Shown here: positions 45,526 through 54,224 of the stretch, piece after piece
Layout of the letters: every line of letters starts with the position of its first letter
How positions within the stretch are numbered: position 1 is the stretch's first letter
Source of the DNA: Flavobacterium limi
GTDB taxonomy: Bacteria > Bacteroidota > Bacteroidia > Flavobacteriales > Flavobacteriaceae
DNA length: 64,000 nucleotides
Assembly: GCF_010645075.1 (NCBI RefSeq)
Contig: NZ_JAADZV010000008.1
Coordinates: 186,001 to 250,000, forward strand
Direction of reading: 5' to 3'
The notes under the pieces: generated by a model
What the model was told of the DNA's origin: nothing
The model's database searches: none
Seen by the model: the letters and a program-made list of their open reading frames with translations, nothing else
Translations under genes and position numbers: made by a program

Positions 45526-46848
45526 ATGAAAAATCTATTATTTTTCTTACTTTTTACCAGCTCATTGTGTTTTTCACAAAATCATCTCAATCCTGCCGAT
45601 TTTCAAAGAGGGAGTAAAATTTTGAATGAGTATTATAAAAACCTTTTACCGCTTATACACACTGGTTTTAAAAATTCAATTGTTCAGTATACAAAAATTC
45701 CTTCCTTTTCGACTGAAACGGCTTTTTCGTGCCAGGCCGTAAATAACCAAAAAATTATTATCGCAAATACACTTACAAACAGTTTTTGGTATACTGATGA
45801 TAAAAAGAATGTTCAATTAATAAGTAATTCTAAAATCATTGATGACGAATTGTTTGAGCTTATAAAATCTCTTTTTAATATAGTTTCCAGTCAAATCCGA
45901 CCACCTGAAAAACAAGTCTTTGGAACTGACGGCGAAACATTTTATTTTGAGATATTTTCTAAGGATGGTAAATCAAATACAGGTAAGATTTGGTCTCCGG
46001 ACAAAAATTCAGCCATGAAAAAACTCACAAATATTAGTGACGATTTATATCTGTTAGGAGCAGGAGCCAATATTAATAGCTATATAATTAAGAATAAAAT
46101 AAAGACATTAATTATCGAGTTAAAAAAAATAAGCCGAACGTTGCCACAATTAAAGAAAATGACTGTATTAACAGAAAATCAAGTAACTGAACTTTGTATT
46201 TTTATAGAAAATCAAATTGAAAAGAATGGATGTGACCATTCGTTGAAAAATACTTTTGAATGGGCTGAAAGAAATGAAATTAATAAGGCTGACTTAATCG
46301 ATGTTTTAGAATGTAATGGTGGATTTTGTGATTGTGAAGTAATAATGAATTTACCAGAAAATTGTAGTTTAGAAATAGAATCAGGAAATAATGAACCAGA
46401 CTACAAAAATCCGTTCAAAACACCTCTGAATTTTCAACAAACAGAACATAAAGTTTATACGAAAGCATTATTTTCCAGTTCGGAGTACAATAATAATAAT
46501 AGCTATACTAAAAATGGAGAATTATTAATTCCGGCACCTTTCGGATTTAAACCCAAAAAGAGGGTTCGGAAAAGTGTACATTTTTTTAACGGAACTGAAT
46601 CTGAGTTGCCATCTGAAATTGGAATTGTAAAAGAGATAATACCTACTAACGGAAAAGAATTTGCGAAAAAAATTCGAGATTTTAAACTAGAGTCTTTATC
46701 AAAATTTTCGGAAAGAGATGCAGAATATTATTTATCGAGAATTGAAAAAATTGAAATTGGAAAACCAATGGGTACATATTTTATGGAAATAACAGGAATT
46801 GGCGGAACGAAAATTGATTTAAAAATACATAAGGTAATATTTAGGTAA
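45526..46848 (+). CDS. Exported protein with DUF2695-like Cys-rich module
   Basis: 440 residues from the ATG at 45526. I reject the upstream TTG at 45505, because MKNLLFFLLFTSSLCFSQ is a clean signal peptide. Residues about 220-285 contain CDHSLKNTFEWAERNEIN and then GGFCDCEVIMNLPENC, which match the conserved features of DUF2695 (CDH..., GG(Y/F)CDCEV..N). In other bacteria, as I recall, this is a small stand-alone cytosolic protein. The flanking regions (about 20-215 and 290-440) are unfamiliar; the last 140 residues include a basic KPKKRVRKSVHFFNGTE stretch and end without a T9SS domain. Function unknown. A periplasmic cysteine-cluster domain in a larger chain is odd. Confidence 0.62.
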   Translation: MKNLLFFLLFTSSLCFSQNHLNPADFQRGSKILNEYYKNLLPLIHTGFKNSIVQYTKIPSFSTETAFSCQAVNNQKIIIANTLTNSFWYTDDKKNVQLISNSKIIDDELFELIKSLFNIVSSQIRPPEKQVFGTDGETFYFEIFSKDGKSNTGKIWSPDKNSAMKKLTNISDDLYLLGAGANINSYIIKNKIKTLIIELKKISRTLPQLKKMTVLTENQVTELCIFIENQIEKNGCDHSLKNTFEWAERNEINKADLIDVLECNGGFCDCEVIMNLPENCSLEIESGNNEPDYKNPFKTPLNFQQTEHKVYTKALFSSSEYNNNNSYTKNGELLIPAPFGFKPKKRVRKSVHFFNGTESELPSEIGIVKEIIPTNGKEFAKKIRDFKLESLSKFSERDAEYYLSRIEKIEIGKPMGTYFMEITGIGGTKIDLKIHKVIFR

Positions 46849-46920
46849 TGAAAAACTATAACTAACAGCAACTGAAATAGTAGGAACACTAAACGAAGAG
46901 GCCTAGGAATCCGGCATAAA

Positions 46921-47418
46921 TTAGGGCTTCTCGCTCAAAATTTGTTCGATCGAATGATAAATATCGAGTATAGTTTCTCTATTAGTATTTTCATTGTGAT
47001 ATAATAAGGAAGAATATATTTTTGCAGAACCTGCAACATTTTCACTAACAATTATATTATCAATTTTGGTTACAGTATCTGTTAATTTACTCTCAGTGTA
47101 CCATATATTAAATTTTCTAAATCTTACTTCAGCTCTCTCATCATCATCGTGACAAATATAAAGAATTGTATTTCTGGCGTTCTCAAAGAAAATTGATAAA
47201 ATCTCACAAATTGTAGCTGATACATTACGATCGAGAGGTTCTTTAATCTCTGTAGTTTTTTCGATAATTACTTGATAAATATTATCAATTTCAATATTAG
47301 AAACTGCAGAGAATGTATAATTTAAAATAAAAGCAATCTTATATTCTATACCGTTATCTGTGGTAAAAACATAAGATTGCGTTATTTCGTCAAATTGATA
47401 ATTATATGGGTTTGGCAA
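46921..47418 (-). CDS. DUF6169-like small protein
   Basis: 165 residues with no signal peptide. It starts with NPYNYQFDEITQSYVFTTDNG (a beta hairpin), and later has ICEILSIFFENARNTILYICHDDDERAEVRFRKFN, which is the segment I associate with DUF6169, a small family seen in Bacteroidota. Function unknown. Its start overlaps the 3' end of the preceding 49-residue gene by 17 bases, so the two are almost certainly co-transcribed and probably translationally coupled. The compact two-gene layout resembles toxin-antitoxin or small regulatory pairs, but I see no toxin motif and do not claim one. Family call is tentative. Confidence 0.6.
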   Translation of the reverse strand: MPNPYNYQFDEITQSYVFTTDNGIEYKIAFILNYTFSAVSNIEIDNIYQVIIEKTTEIKEPLDRNVSATICEILSIFFENARNTILYICHDDDERAEVRFRKFNIWYTESKLTDTVTKIDNIIVSENVAGSAKIYSSLLYHNENTNRETILDIYHSIEQILSEKP

Positions 47419-47551
47419 ACTTAATCCCTTTTTGAGTCAAAGTTTCAATAGAAGTTTTGCCTTTCAAAAAGGAACGAACAGCAGACTTATCGGCAACCAT
47501 TTTGGTTACTGAAGAAATCACAGCTTCTTTATTTATTACGATCTTTTTCAT
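47402..47551 (-). CDS. 49-residue partner of the DUF6169-like gene
   Basis: Begins MKKIVINKEAVISSVTKMVA and ends GIKFAKPI. I start at the Met at 47551 rather than one 13 codons upstream, because the extra residues look like translated leader and similar small proteins, as I recall them, start MKKI. It is basic, probably helical, and has a Thr/Ser-rich middle (KGKTSIETLTQKG). It overlaps the downstream DUF6169-like start by 17 bases. No function can be given; conservation of the pair would be needed to prove it is a real gene. Confidence 0.5.
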   Translation of the reverse strand: MKKIVINKEAVISSVTKMVADKSAVRSFLKGKTSIETLTQKGIKFAKPI

Positions 47552-47695
47552 TACAGGTCTTATTACAATTCTACAAAGATAAAAATACAATTTAATTAAA
47601 GATAAAAAAAGAACTAAATTGCTTCTCCTGTAAGATACTACACCGAATTGAGCAATTGGCTTATGCCATGTCTTTTTTAGTTTGGGGGCAAATTT

Positions 47696-49204
47696 TTAAT
47701 TCAGTTTAACTGTTTTTATTTTTTCTTTCCAGCCCAGGTATCCATTCGCCGGCAAGTCATTATTAAGGTCGGCTAAAACCTGTTCAGTTTGGTTTTTAAC
47801 AAGATTCGAAAGTTGCTCGATACTGCTGTAAATATTACTTTTTAGCCCCGATAAATAAGCGGCACCTAAAGCAGAAACATCCGGATTTCGCTGCTTGTTC
47901 AGCGGAATTCCCAATAAATCAGCTAAATAATGAATGACAAATTGGTTTTGAGTCAAACCTCCGTTTACCGAAATAGATTTTAATGGCGCTTTCATATCTT
48001 TTGCCATAGCCTCAACCACATCTTTTATCTGGTAGGGAATACTTTCCAAAGCCGCTCTGACAATATGATTCTTAGTGGTTCCGAAAGTCATTCCTTCAAT
48101 GGATGCTTTTCGGCTCATTTGCCAGTGTGGCGCGCCTAATCCGCTAAAAGCCGGAATCAGATAAACGCCTGCATTGTCAGCAATAGCTGTTGCCATAGTG
48201 GCTGTTTCTGCCACATTGGAGAATAATTGTAATTCGTTTTTCAGCCATTCTATAGTAGAACCACAGGAAACGATAGCCCCTTCAAGAGCATAATCTACCC
48301 GGTCTTTCGTACTCCAGCAAATGGTTGTCAGCATCCCGGAATTGGATAAAACAGCTTCATTTCCAATATTCATCATAATCGAACTTCCAGTTCCCAGTGT
48401 GACTTTGGCAGTGCCTTTTTCAAAACAGCCTTCTCCAAAAGTAGCTGCATGGGAGTCACCAATCAAAGCTGTGATCGGAATTGTAATGGTCGTAGTATCG
48501 TTCAGAATCTGTTTTAGATCAAACTTTCCAAAATCATGTGAAGAAGGGCAGGCGTGAGGCAGGTTTAATTTGCTCAATCCCCATTTTTCAAGAATTTCTG
48601 TATCCCATTTTAGGGTATGAATATTGAAAAGCAAGGTTCTGGAAGCGTTTGTATAATCGGTTTTGAAATGAGTTCCATTAGTAAGCTTGTATAAAAGCCA
48701 GCAATCTACGGTACCAAAATACACTTCTCCATTTTCGACTTTCTTTTTTAATTCGACATCATTTTGTACCAGCCAAAGTAATTTAGTTCCCGAAAAATAA
48801 GGGTCTAGAAGTAAACCGGTTTTTTGTTTGATAAAATCATTTTGCCCTTTTTTAATTAAATCGGAACAGATATTAATCGAACGTTTGCAAGCCCAGACTA
48901 CTGCAGGGGCCAATGCTTTTCCGTCTTTGTCCCAAAGTACAAATGTTTCTCTTTGGTTACTGATTCCGCATGAAACAATATCGGCGAGCTGCAATCCCAG
49001 ATTGATAAAATTATTCAGGCAAAGACGAACAGAATCCAGCACATTTTGATAAATATCTTCCGGATTTTGTTCTACAAAACCATTGTCAAAATAATTCGTT
49101 TTGAGATCTACACTGCCTTTGGCAACAGCAAGTCCTGATTCGTCAAAAAGGATAGTTTTAGTACTGCTGGTACCCTGGTCAATAGCAAGAATATATTTTT
49201 TCAT
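47696..49204 (-). CDS. FGGY-family carbohydrate kinase (glycerol-kinase-like; possible apulose kinase)
   Basis: 502 residues. The N-terminal ATPase motif is YILAIDQGTSSTKTILFDE. Further family features are SCGISNQRETFVLWDK, DSHAATFGEGCF, TLGTGSSIMMNIG and the C-terminal signature GGLTQNQFVIHYLADLLGIP followed by DVSALGAAYLSG. FGGY kinases phosphorylate ketoses, pentuloses or glycerol with ATP. The sequence looks close to glycerol kinase in places, but the operon (isomerase, two transketolase halves, ribose-type importer) argues for a ketopentose such as D-apulose or D-xylulose. It is the last gene of the operon, 51 bases after the permease. The specificity is an inference from context. Confidence 0.88.
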   Translation of the reverse strand: MKKYILAIDQGTSSTKTILFDESGLAVAKGSVDLKTNYFDNGFVEQNPEDIYQNVLDSVRLCLNNFINLGLQLADIVSCGISNQRETFVLWDKDGKALAPAVVWACKRSINICSDLIKKGQNDFIKQKTGLLLDPYFSGTKLLWLVQNDVELKKKVENGEVYFGTVDCWLLYKLTNGTHFKTDYTNASRTLLFNIHTLKWDTEILEKWGLSKLNLPHACPSSHDFGKFDLKQILNDTTTITIPITALIGDSHAATFGEGCFEKGTAKVTLGTGSSIMMNIGNEAVLSNSGMLTTICWSTKDRVDYALEGAIVSCGSTIEWLKNELQLFSNVAETATMATAIADNAGVYLIPAFSGLGAPHWQMSRKASIEGMTFGTTKNHIVRAALESIPYQIKDVVEAMAKDMKAPLKSISVNGGLTQNQFVIHYLADLLGIPLNKQRNPDVSALGAAYLSGLKSNIYSSIEQLSNLVKNQTEQVLADLNNDLPANGYLGWKEKIKTVKLN

Positions 49205-49255
49205 TTATTTTTTACAGTAAAAAAAGTTTTTTAGTAAATTAAGTATAGACAGGAA

Positions 49256-50230
49256 TTATTTGTTTTTTTGATTCATCTTATCAATAATTACTGCTAATAA
49301 AATAACGAATCCTTTTACGACCTGCTGCCAAAAAGGCGAGACATCCAGTAAAACCAATCCGTTATTCAGTACCCCGATAATTACGGCTCCGATTACAGTT
49401 CCGGTTACTGTACCAATACCGCCGGAGAGTGAAGTTCCGCCAATAACTACTGCTGCGATTGAGTCCAATTCGTAACTTGTACCGGCATTTGGCTGTGCTG
49501 AGTTTAGCCTTGAAGTTACTAAAACACCACCTACGGCAGCCATCATTCCGGCAATTCCATAAACTGCCAGTTTAATTTTATTGATATTGATTCCTGATAA
49601 AAATGCTGCCTTTTCATTTCCCCCGATAGCATAAATATATCTTCCGAAAGTTGTCTTTTTAGTTAAGAAAACCACAATCAGTACCATGAATATGGAAATC
49701 CATACCGGTACCGGAATTCCTAACATCCATCCTGAACCGATAAATTCGAATGCGGTCCCCAGATTAGAAATAGGAATTCCTTCTGTATAAAGCATTGTTA
49801 ATCCACGGGCAATGGTTAACATCGCCAGCGTCGCTACAAAAGGAGGGATGGAGAATTTCGTAATTACCCAGCCGTTGAAGAGCCCTAAGACTAGGCCAAT
49901 CAGTACAGATACTAAAATGGCGCCTAAAACGGTAAAGCCAACAAATAAATCCATTGACTCAAATGCAAGCCCGTTTTTTAATAATCCGGCACAGACGGCT
50001 GCGGTGAAACCTAATACAGAACCTACCGAAAGATCAATTCCAGCCATGAGAACAACTAAGGTCATTCCGACAGAAATACAAACGTTAACAGAGATTTGTC
50101 TTAATACATTCCAGAGATTGGCACTGGTCATGAATTTGTCAGACAACAAGCTGATAAATAGACATAAAAGAAAGAGTGCAATTAAAGATTGCGATTTTTT
50201 AATAAGAGGGTGGTTTAAGGAGATAGTCAT
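49256..50230 (-). CDS. RbsC-type sugar ABC transporter permease
   Basis: 324 residues, about 9-10 hydrophobic segments, with the family motifs NLWNVLRQISVNVCISVGMT, GIDLSVGSVLGFTAAV, SIPPFVATLAMLTIARGL, YAIGGNEKAAFLSGI and SIAAVVIGGTSLSGGIGTVTG. It forms the inner-membrane channel of a ribose/xylose/autoinducer-2-type importer together with the RbsA-like ATPase (14 bases upstream in the operon) and the binding lipoprotein. Such importers are uncommon for sugar uptake in Bacteroidota, which mostly use SusCD plus major-facilitator permeases. The length is typical. The cargo is probably a pentose, by context. Confidence 0.94.
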   Translation of the reverse strand: MTISLNHPLIKKSQSLIALFLLCLFISLLSDKFMTSANLWNVLRQISVNVCISVGMTLVVLMAGIDLSVGSVLGFTAAVCAGLLKNGLAFESMDLFVGFTVLGAILVSVLIGLVLGLFNGWVITKFSIPPFVATLAMLTIARGLTMLYTEGIPISNLGTAFEFIGSGWMLGIPVPVWISIFMVLIVVFLTKKTTFGRYIYAIGGNEKAAFLSGININKIKLAVYGIAGMMAAVGGVLVTSRLNSAQPNAGTSYELDSIAAVVIGGTSLSGGIGTVTGTVIGAVIIGVLNNGLVLLDVSPFWQQVVKGFVILLAVIIDKMNQKNK

Positions 50231-50244
50231 AGTTATAGTGAGGA

Positions 50245-51735
50245 TTATTCCGGTAAAGCCGATTTTAATAATTTATCTTCATTCGCTTCAGAGGCTAAAT
50301 AGGAAGCTTTAATTTTTCCTTCAGCCATTACTAAAATCCGATCCGAAAGGGCTAGTATTTCGGGGATTTCAGAAGAAACTAATATGATACTCATGTGGTT
50401 AGCAGCGAGTTCTTTTATCAGGTTGTAAATTTCATTTTTAGCATTGATGTCAATTCCGCGTGTAGGCTCATCCATCATTAAGATTTGCGGATTGGTCGCG
50501 AGCCATTTTGCCAGAACTACTTTTTGTTGATTTCCACCACTTAAATTTTGGCACAACTGCATTTCAGATGGTGTTTTGATGCGCAACTTTTCAATATAAT
50601 CTTTTGAAGCAGTTTTGTCTTTCGATGGTTTCAAAAGCCCAAAAGTGGGCAGGTTTGTCAAACTGATATTGGATGAAATATCCATTCCTAAAACCAGTCC
50701 TTCTGTTTTGCGGTCTTCGGTTACAAAAGCCAATCCGTTTTCAATAGCATCTTTTGGTTTTTTATGAAAGGTGTTTTTTTGATCAATTTCTAAATTATAA
50801 ACGCTATTCGATGGATGCATACCGAATAAGGTTTCCAAAAGTTCAGTTCTGCCGGCCCCCATCAAACCAAATATGCCCAGAATTTCTCCTTTTTTCAATT
50901 CGAAAGAAATGTTATGAAGGAGTTTTCTTTTTTTGTCGTTTGGATTAACAAGGTGAAGGTTATCTACCTTTAAAATGGTATTTTGAAATTCAGTATTGGT
51001 GTTTTTTTTCTCAATCAAAACATCACGTCCTACCATTTTTCGAATTAATTCCTGCTCCGTAGTGTTTTTCATTTCTCCCTCATCTATGCTGTTTCCGTCT
51101 CTTAATACAGTATAGTTTTCGGCAATTTTGAATAATTCATCCATTTTATGAGAAATGTAAACAATGGTTTTGCCTTCTTTTTTAAGCTCATAAATAATAC
51201 GGTGCAGGTTGTCTATTTCTTTGTCGCTTAGGGCAGAAGTAGGTTCGTCCATTAAAATAACATCGGCATTACATAACAATGCTTTTGCAATTTCGATCAA
51301 TTGCTGTTCACCAACTTTTAGATGCTGTACCAGGGTTTTTGTCGAAACGTTCAATTGGATTTTTTCAAAAAGACGTTTTGCTTCCGTTTCCATTTTTGCA
51401 GCATCCAACAGTCCCAGTGAAGTTTTTAGTTCTCTTCCCAGAAATAAATTTTCGGTGACACTAAGTTCCGGAATCAGGTTCAATTCCTGATGGATAATGG
51501 CAATCCCGGCATTTTGTGCCTCTTTTATATTCGAAAAAGAAACTGTTTCTCCGTTTAACTGAATTTCACCATCGTATTGGGTATAAACGCCTGTCAGGAT
51601 TTTTAGCAGGGTAGATTTTCCCGCTCCGTTTTCTCCCAATATGGCGTTGACTTTTCCAGGATAAAATTTAAAATTTACCTGATTAAGTGCTTTTACCCCC
51701 GGGAATTCTTTTGATATGTTTATTGCTTGTAACAA
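50245..51735 (-). CDS. RbsA-type sugar ABC transporter ATPase (two nucleotide-binding domains)
   Basis: 496 residues with two ATPase halves. The first has Walker A GENGAGKST, signature LKVGEQQLIEIAKAL and Walker B VILMDEPTSAL. The second has the degenerate Walker A GLMGAGRTE, signature LSGGNQQKVVLAKWL and ILMMDEPTRGID. This duplicated arrangement with a weakened second P-loop is the rule in the CUT2/ribose family. The protein energises import through the neighbouring permease. It is separated from the DUF2291 gene by one base, so translation is likely coupled. Confidence 0.95.
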   Translation of the reverse strand: MLQAINISKEFPGVKALNQVNFKFYPGKVNAILGENGAGKSTLLKILTGVYTQYDGEIQLNGETVSFSNIKEAQNAGIAIIHQELNLIPELSVTENLFLGRELKTSLGLLDAAKMETEAKRLFEKIQLNVSTKTLVQHLKVGEQQLIEIAKALLCNADVILMDEPTSALSDKEIDNLHRIIYELKKEGKTIVYISHKMDELFKIAENYTVLRDGNSIDEGEMKNTTEQELIRKMVGRDVLIEKKNTNTEFQNTILKVDNLHLVNPNDKKRKLLHNISFELKKGEILGIFGLMGAGRTELLETLFGMHPSNSVYNLEIDQKNTFHKKPKDAIENGLAFVTEDRKTEGLVLGMDISSNISLTNLPTFGLLKPSKDKTASKDYIEKLRIKTPSEMQLCQNLSGGNQQKVVLAKWLATNPQILMMDEPTRGIDINAKNEIYNLIKELAANHMSIILVSSEIPEILALSDRILVMAEGKIKASYLASEANEDKLLKSALPE

Positions 51736-51736
51736 T

Positions 51737-52348
51737 TTACTGAAGTTTAATTTGTGACGGAATAATTAAAAGGTCAGTAAACAAAGTCTGTTTTTTGTTT
51801 AATTTGATCGCACCTGAAAATGAAATGCTGTCACCAATTTTTACATTTTTGGTTTGTTTTGGGATTTCATTTCGAACGATCTCATTTAAGCTCTCAGATA
51901 CTTTGTTAAATTGGGCATTGGTTTTAAAATCGGTTAGTTTAACTAAACCGGAAGCGTCTCTCAGATCATTTCCAAAAATATATTTGGTGTCAATGAAAAC
52001 AACACCATTCTTTTCGTCAGCAATGGTGTAAATGCCATCTTTGATGTCGATGATTTTTCCGGTGCTTTTGATCATAAAATAAGCTGAATTTCCGATACCT
52101 AATCTGTTTCCATGTTTTGTAAAGGCAGCTTCCTGATTTGTTTTTATGGAAGTAATCAGGTCAGTTAAGGCAATTGTTTTTTTACTTTTTAAAATTCCTT
52201 TGTAATAAATCGAATCGGCGAAAGCTTTAAAGTCAAAAGATTCCTTTTGTGTTTTTTTTATATCACTCAGTTTTTTAAAATACACCGAATTGTACCCTAA
52301 AATGGCTATTATAAGGAAGGCTAAAATATAAATATACTTTTTTTTCAT
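51737..52348 (-). CDS. DUF2291 family membrane-anchored protein of the ABC importer operon
   Basis: 203 residues with one N-terminal membrane helix (YIYILAFLIIAILGYNSVYF) and a periplasmic beta-rich part. The segment FGNDLRDASGLVKLTDFKTNAQFNKVSESLNE fits the DUF2291 pattern (N.RDASGL...F.N...F..IS..LN). Members are repeatedly encoded inside ribose-type ABC transporter operons and are described as predicted periplasmic lipoproteins; here there is a membrane helix but no lipobox. A role in transporter assembly or substrate delivery is inferred from location alone. It sits one base before rbsA and two bases after the binding protein gene. Confidence 0.8.
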   Translation of the reverse strand: MKKKYIYILAFLIIAILGYNSVYFKKLSDIKKTQKESFDFKAFADSIYYKGILKSKKTIALTDLITSIKTNQEAAFTKHGNRLGIGNSAYFMIKSTGKIIDIKDGIYTIADEKNGVVFIDTKYIFGNDLRDASGLVKLTDFKTNAQFNKVSESLNEIVRNEIPKQTKNVKIGDSISFSGAIKLNKKQTLFTDLLIIPSQIKLQ

Positions 52349-52350
52349 CT

Positions 52351-53271
52351 TTAATAGTCTTTTATGTTTGCTGCATTGATCAGTTCAACTTCTACCGGAA
52401 CCCTTTGAGGGAATGTCTTTCTTCCTTTAAAATACTCATCTGCATATTGGGCTGCTGTCTGAGCCATTACTTTAGGAAACTGCATTCCTGTAGCCACAAT
52501 TTTCTTTTCTCTGATTTTTTCTACTACATCACCGGCACCATCAAACCCAAAAATTTTGACTTTATATTCTTTACCAGCTGCTTGCAGGGCCTGAAAAGCG
52601 CCCATTGCCATAGCATCGTTCCCACAAAATACGGCATCAATATCAGGGTTTGCCTGCATAATTGTTTCTAAAACTTCCATAGCCTTAGTTCTGTCAAAAT
52701 TGCCGCTTTGCTGTGCCACCATTTTCAGATTAGGAAAGTTATCTACAACAGAGTGGAATCCTCCTGATCTTGCCCAGGTGTTATTGTCGCCTACAAGTCC
52801 TAAGATTTCTACATACTTTCCTTTTTCTTTTAATTCTTTTACAAATTCGATTCCGATAGCAACACAACCTGAGTAGTTATCAGAAAGAATCTGACTTGTA
52901 GCTGCGTCATCCGCATTTACTTCTCTGTCCATGCAAAAAACAGGAATTCCAGCCGTTTTAGCTTTTAGGATACTCGAAATGGAACCGTCAGAATCTGTAG
53001 GGTTTAAAAGAATGGCATCATAACCCGAAGAAATAAGGTTTTCAAAATTATCCGATTCGATAGCAGGATTGTTCTGCGAATCAAATATTTTGGCTTCGTA
53101 ACCCAATTTTCGTGCATTTTCAGCCGCTGATTCCGCCAGCATCACGAACCACGGGTTATTTAATGTGGAAACCACAACTGCAATTTTAGGTTTGTCGGCC
53201 TTTTCTTTTGAAGAGCAGCCTAAAACCAAAACCAGTATAATCAGCACTAAGGAAAGGTGTTTTATCTTCAT
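52351..53271 (-). CDS. RbsB-type sugar-binding lipoprotein
   Basis: 306 residues. Signal peptide II with lipobox LVLGC (Cys about 19), then a type I periplasmic-binding fold: IAVVVSTLNNPWFVMLAESA, IFDSQNNPAIESDNF, AILLNPTDSDG, PVFCMDREVN, LVGDNNTWARSGGF, FCGNDAMAMGAFQAL and GFDGAGDV. The Asn, Asp and Arg residues typical of ribose-binding proteins (NNPWF, DRE, RSGG, ND.A, D.A) are in place, so a furanose or pyranose pentose ligand is plausible. It overlaps the upstream transketolase-C gene by 4 bases (ATGA), indicating translational coupling. The lipid anchor replaces the soluble form of Gram-negative enterics. Confidence 0.94.
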   Translation of the reverse strand: MKIKHLSLVLIILVLVLGCSSKEKADKPKIAVVVSTLNNPWFVMLAESAAENARKLGYEAKIFDSQNNPAIESDNFENLISSGYDAILLNPTDSDGSISSILKAKTAGIPVFCMDREVNADDAATSQILSDNYSGCVAIGIEFVKELKEKGKYVEILGLVGDNNTWARSGGFHSVVDNFPNLKMVAQQSGNFDRTKAMEVLETIMQANPDIDAVFCGNDAMAMGAFQALQAAGKEYKVKIFGFDGAGDVVEKIREKKIVATGMQFPKVMAQTAAQYADEYFKGRKTFPQRVPVEVELINAANIKDY

Positions 53272-54224
53272 AAGTTTAACAGGTTTATAGCAGTATTTCT
53301 TAGTCCTTCAGCAGATATGCCGTAATGATTGAAAATTTCGGTTTGCGAGCCTGATACAGTATGATCATCCGGCAATCCTATAATTTTGAATTTGTTGGAG
53401 CATCCGTTTTGGAATAATAATGAAGCTACGGCTTCGCCTAATCCGCCATTGATGGAATGCTCTTCAACTGTAATTATTGGTTTTTTATTTTCGGCTGCAG
53501 CCAATAATAATTCGGTATCCAAAGGTTTAATAGTATGAAGACTGATTATTTTACAGCTAATATTATATTCTTTTTTCAGAAGTTGAGCCGCTTCAACACA
53601 AGGAAGTACTGCTTCACCAGTGGCAATAAACGTTAAATCGCTTCCTTCCTGAATAATACGTCCTTTTCCAATTTTAAAATCTGCAGCATTTGAATTTAGG
53701 TTCGCAGGCATAGCTTTTTTGCCAAAACGCAAATATATTGGGCTTTGCATTTCAGCTGCTTGTTTGATGGCTTCCGCAGTTTCATAATTGTCAGCAGGTG
53801 CTACAATGGTAATGTTATTAATGGCTCTCAACACTGCATAATCATGTAAGCTATGGTGCGTGGTTCCTAAAGCCCCGTAACTAACTCCGGCACTGATCCC
53901 AATTAATTTTACCGCATTATCAGAATAAGCGACATCATTCTTAATTTGTTCCAAAGCCCGTGCCGTAAGAAAACAGGCAGGGGAGACGGCAAATGCTTTT
54001 TTACCCATGCTCGCTAATCCTGTGGCAACACCTACCAGATTTTGTTCGGCAATACCCACTTCAACAATTTGTTCAGGATATTTTTGTCCAAACGGCACTA
54101 GCTTTCCTGAGCCACGAGAATCACTTGTGACAACCGTAATATCTCTGTCTGTTGCTGCTAATGACTGAAGAACTTCAGAAAAGACTTCGAGATTAGCGGC
54201 GTCAGTTGTTTTTATTTCTTCCAT
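53268..54224 (-). CDS. Transketolase C-terminal subunit (pyrimidine and C domains)
   Basis: 318 residues from the ATG at 54224. A longer frame begins 93 bases upstream but would run inside the N-subunit gene and encodes an arginine-rich, implausible leader; MEEIKTTDAANLEVFSEVLQ is a normal start. Family motifs: VTSDSRGSGKL, VGIAEQNLVGVATGLASMG, HHSLHDYAVLRAI, TIVAPADN, YLRFGKKAMP, and the C-domain LHTIKPLD and VEEHSINGGLGEAV. It pairs with the N-terminal subunit to make one thiamine-diphosphate enzyme that moves a two-carbon ketol unit. The start codon overlaps the N-subunit stop by one base. Split transketolases inside sugar operons often serve dedicated pathways, for example apulose 4-phosphate cleavage. 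Confidence 0.92.
   Translation of the reverse strand: MEEIKTTDAANLEVFSEVLQSLAATDRDITVVTSDSRGSGKLVPFGQKYPEQIVEVGIAEQNLVGVATGLASMGKKAFAVSPACFLTARALEQIKNDVAYSDNAVKLIGISAGVSYGALGTTHHSLHDYAVLRAINNITIVAPADNYETAEAIKQAAEMQSPIYLRFGKKAMPANLNSNAADFKIGKGRIIQEGSDLTFIATGEAVLPCVEAAQLLKKEYNISCKIISLHTIKPLDTELLLAAAENKKPIITVEEHSINGGLGEAVASLLFQNGCSNKFKIIGLPDDHTVSGSQTEIFNHYGISAEGLRNTAINLLNL

Noticed and set aside
47696-49204. Annotation of the FGGY kinase as glycerol kinase
   Set aside because: No glycerol facilitator, GlpD or regulator is nearby, and the operon encodes a sugar isomerase, transketolase halves and a pentose-type importer, so a ketose substrate is more likely.
49812-50312. 166-codon plus-strand open frame opposite the permease gene
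   Set aside because: Antisense shadow of a strongly supported permease; composition is not protein-like and no start signal is visible.
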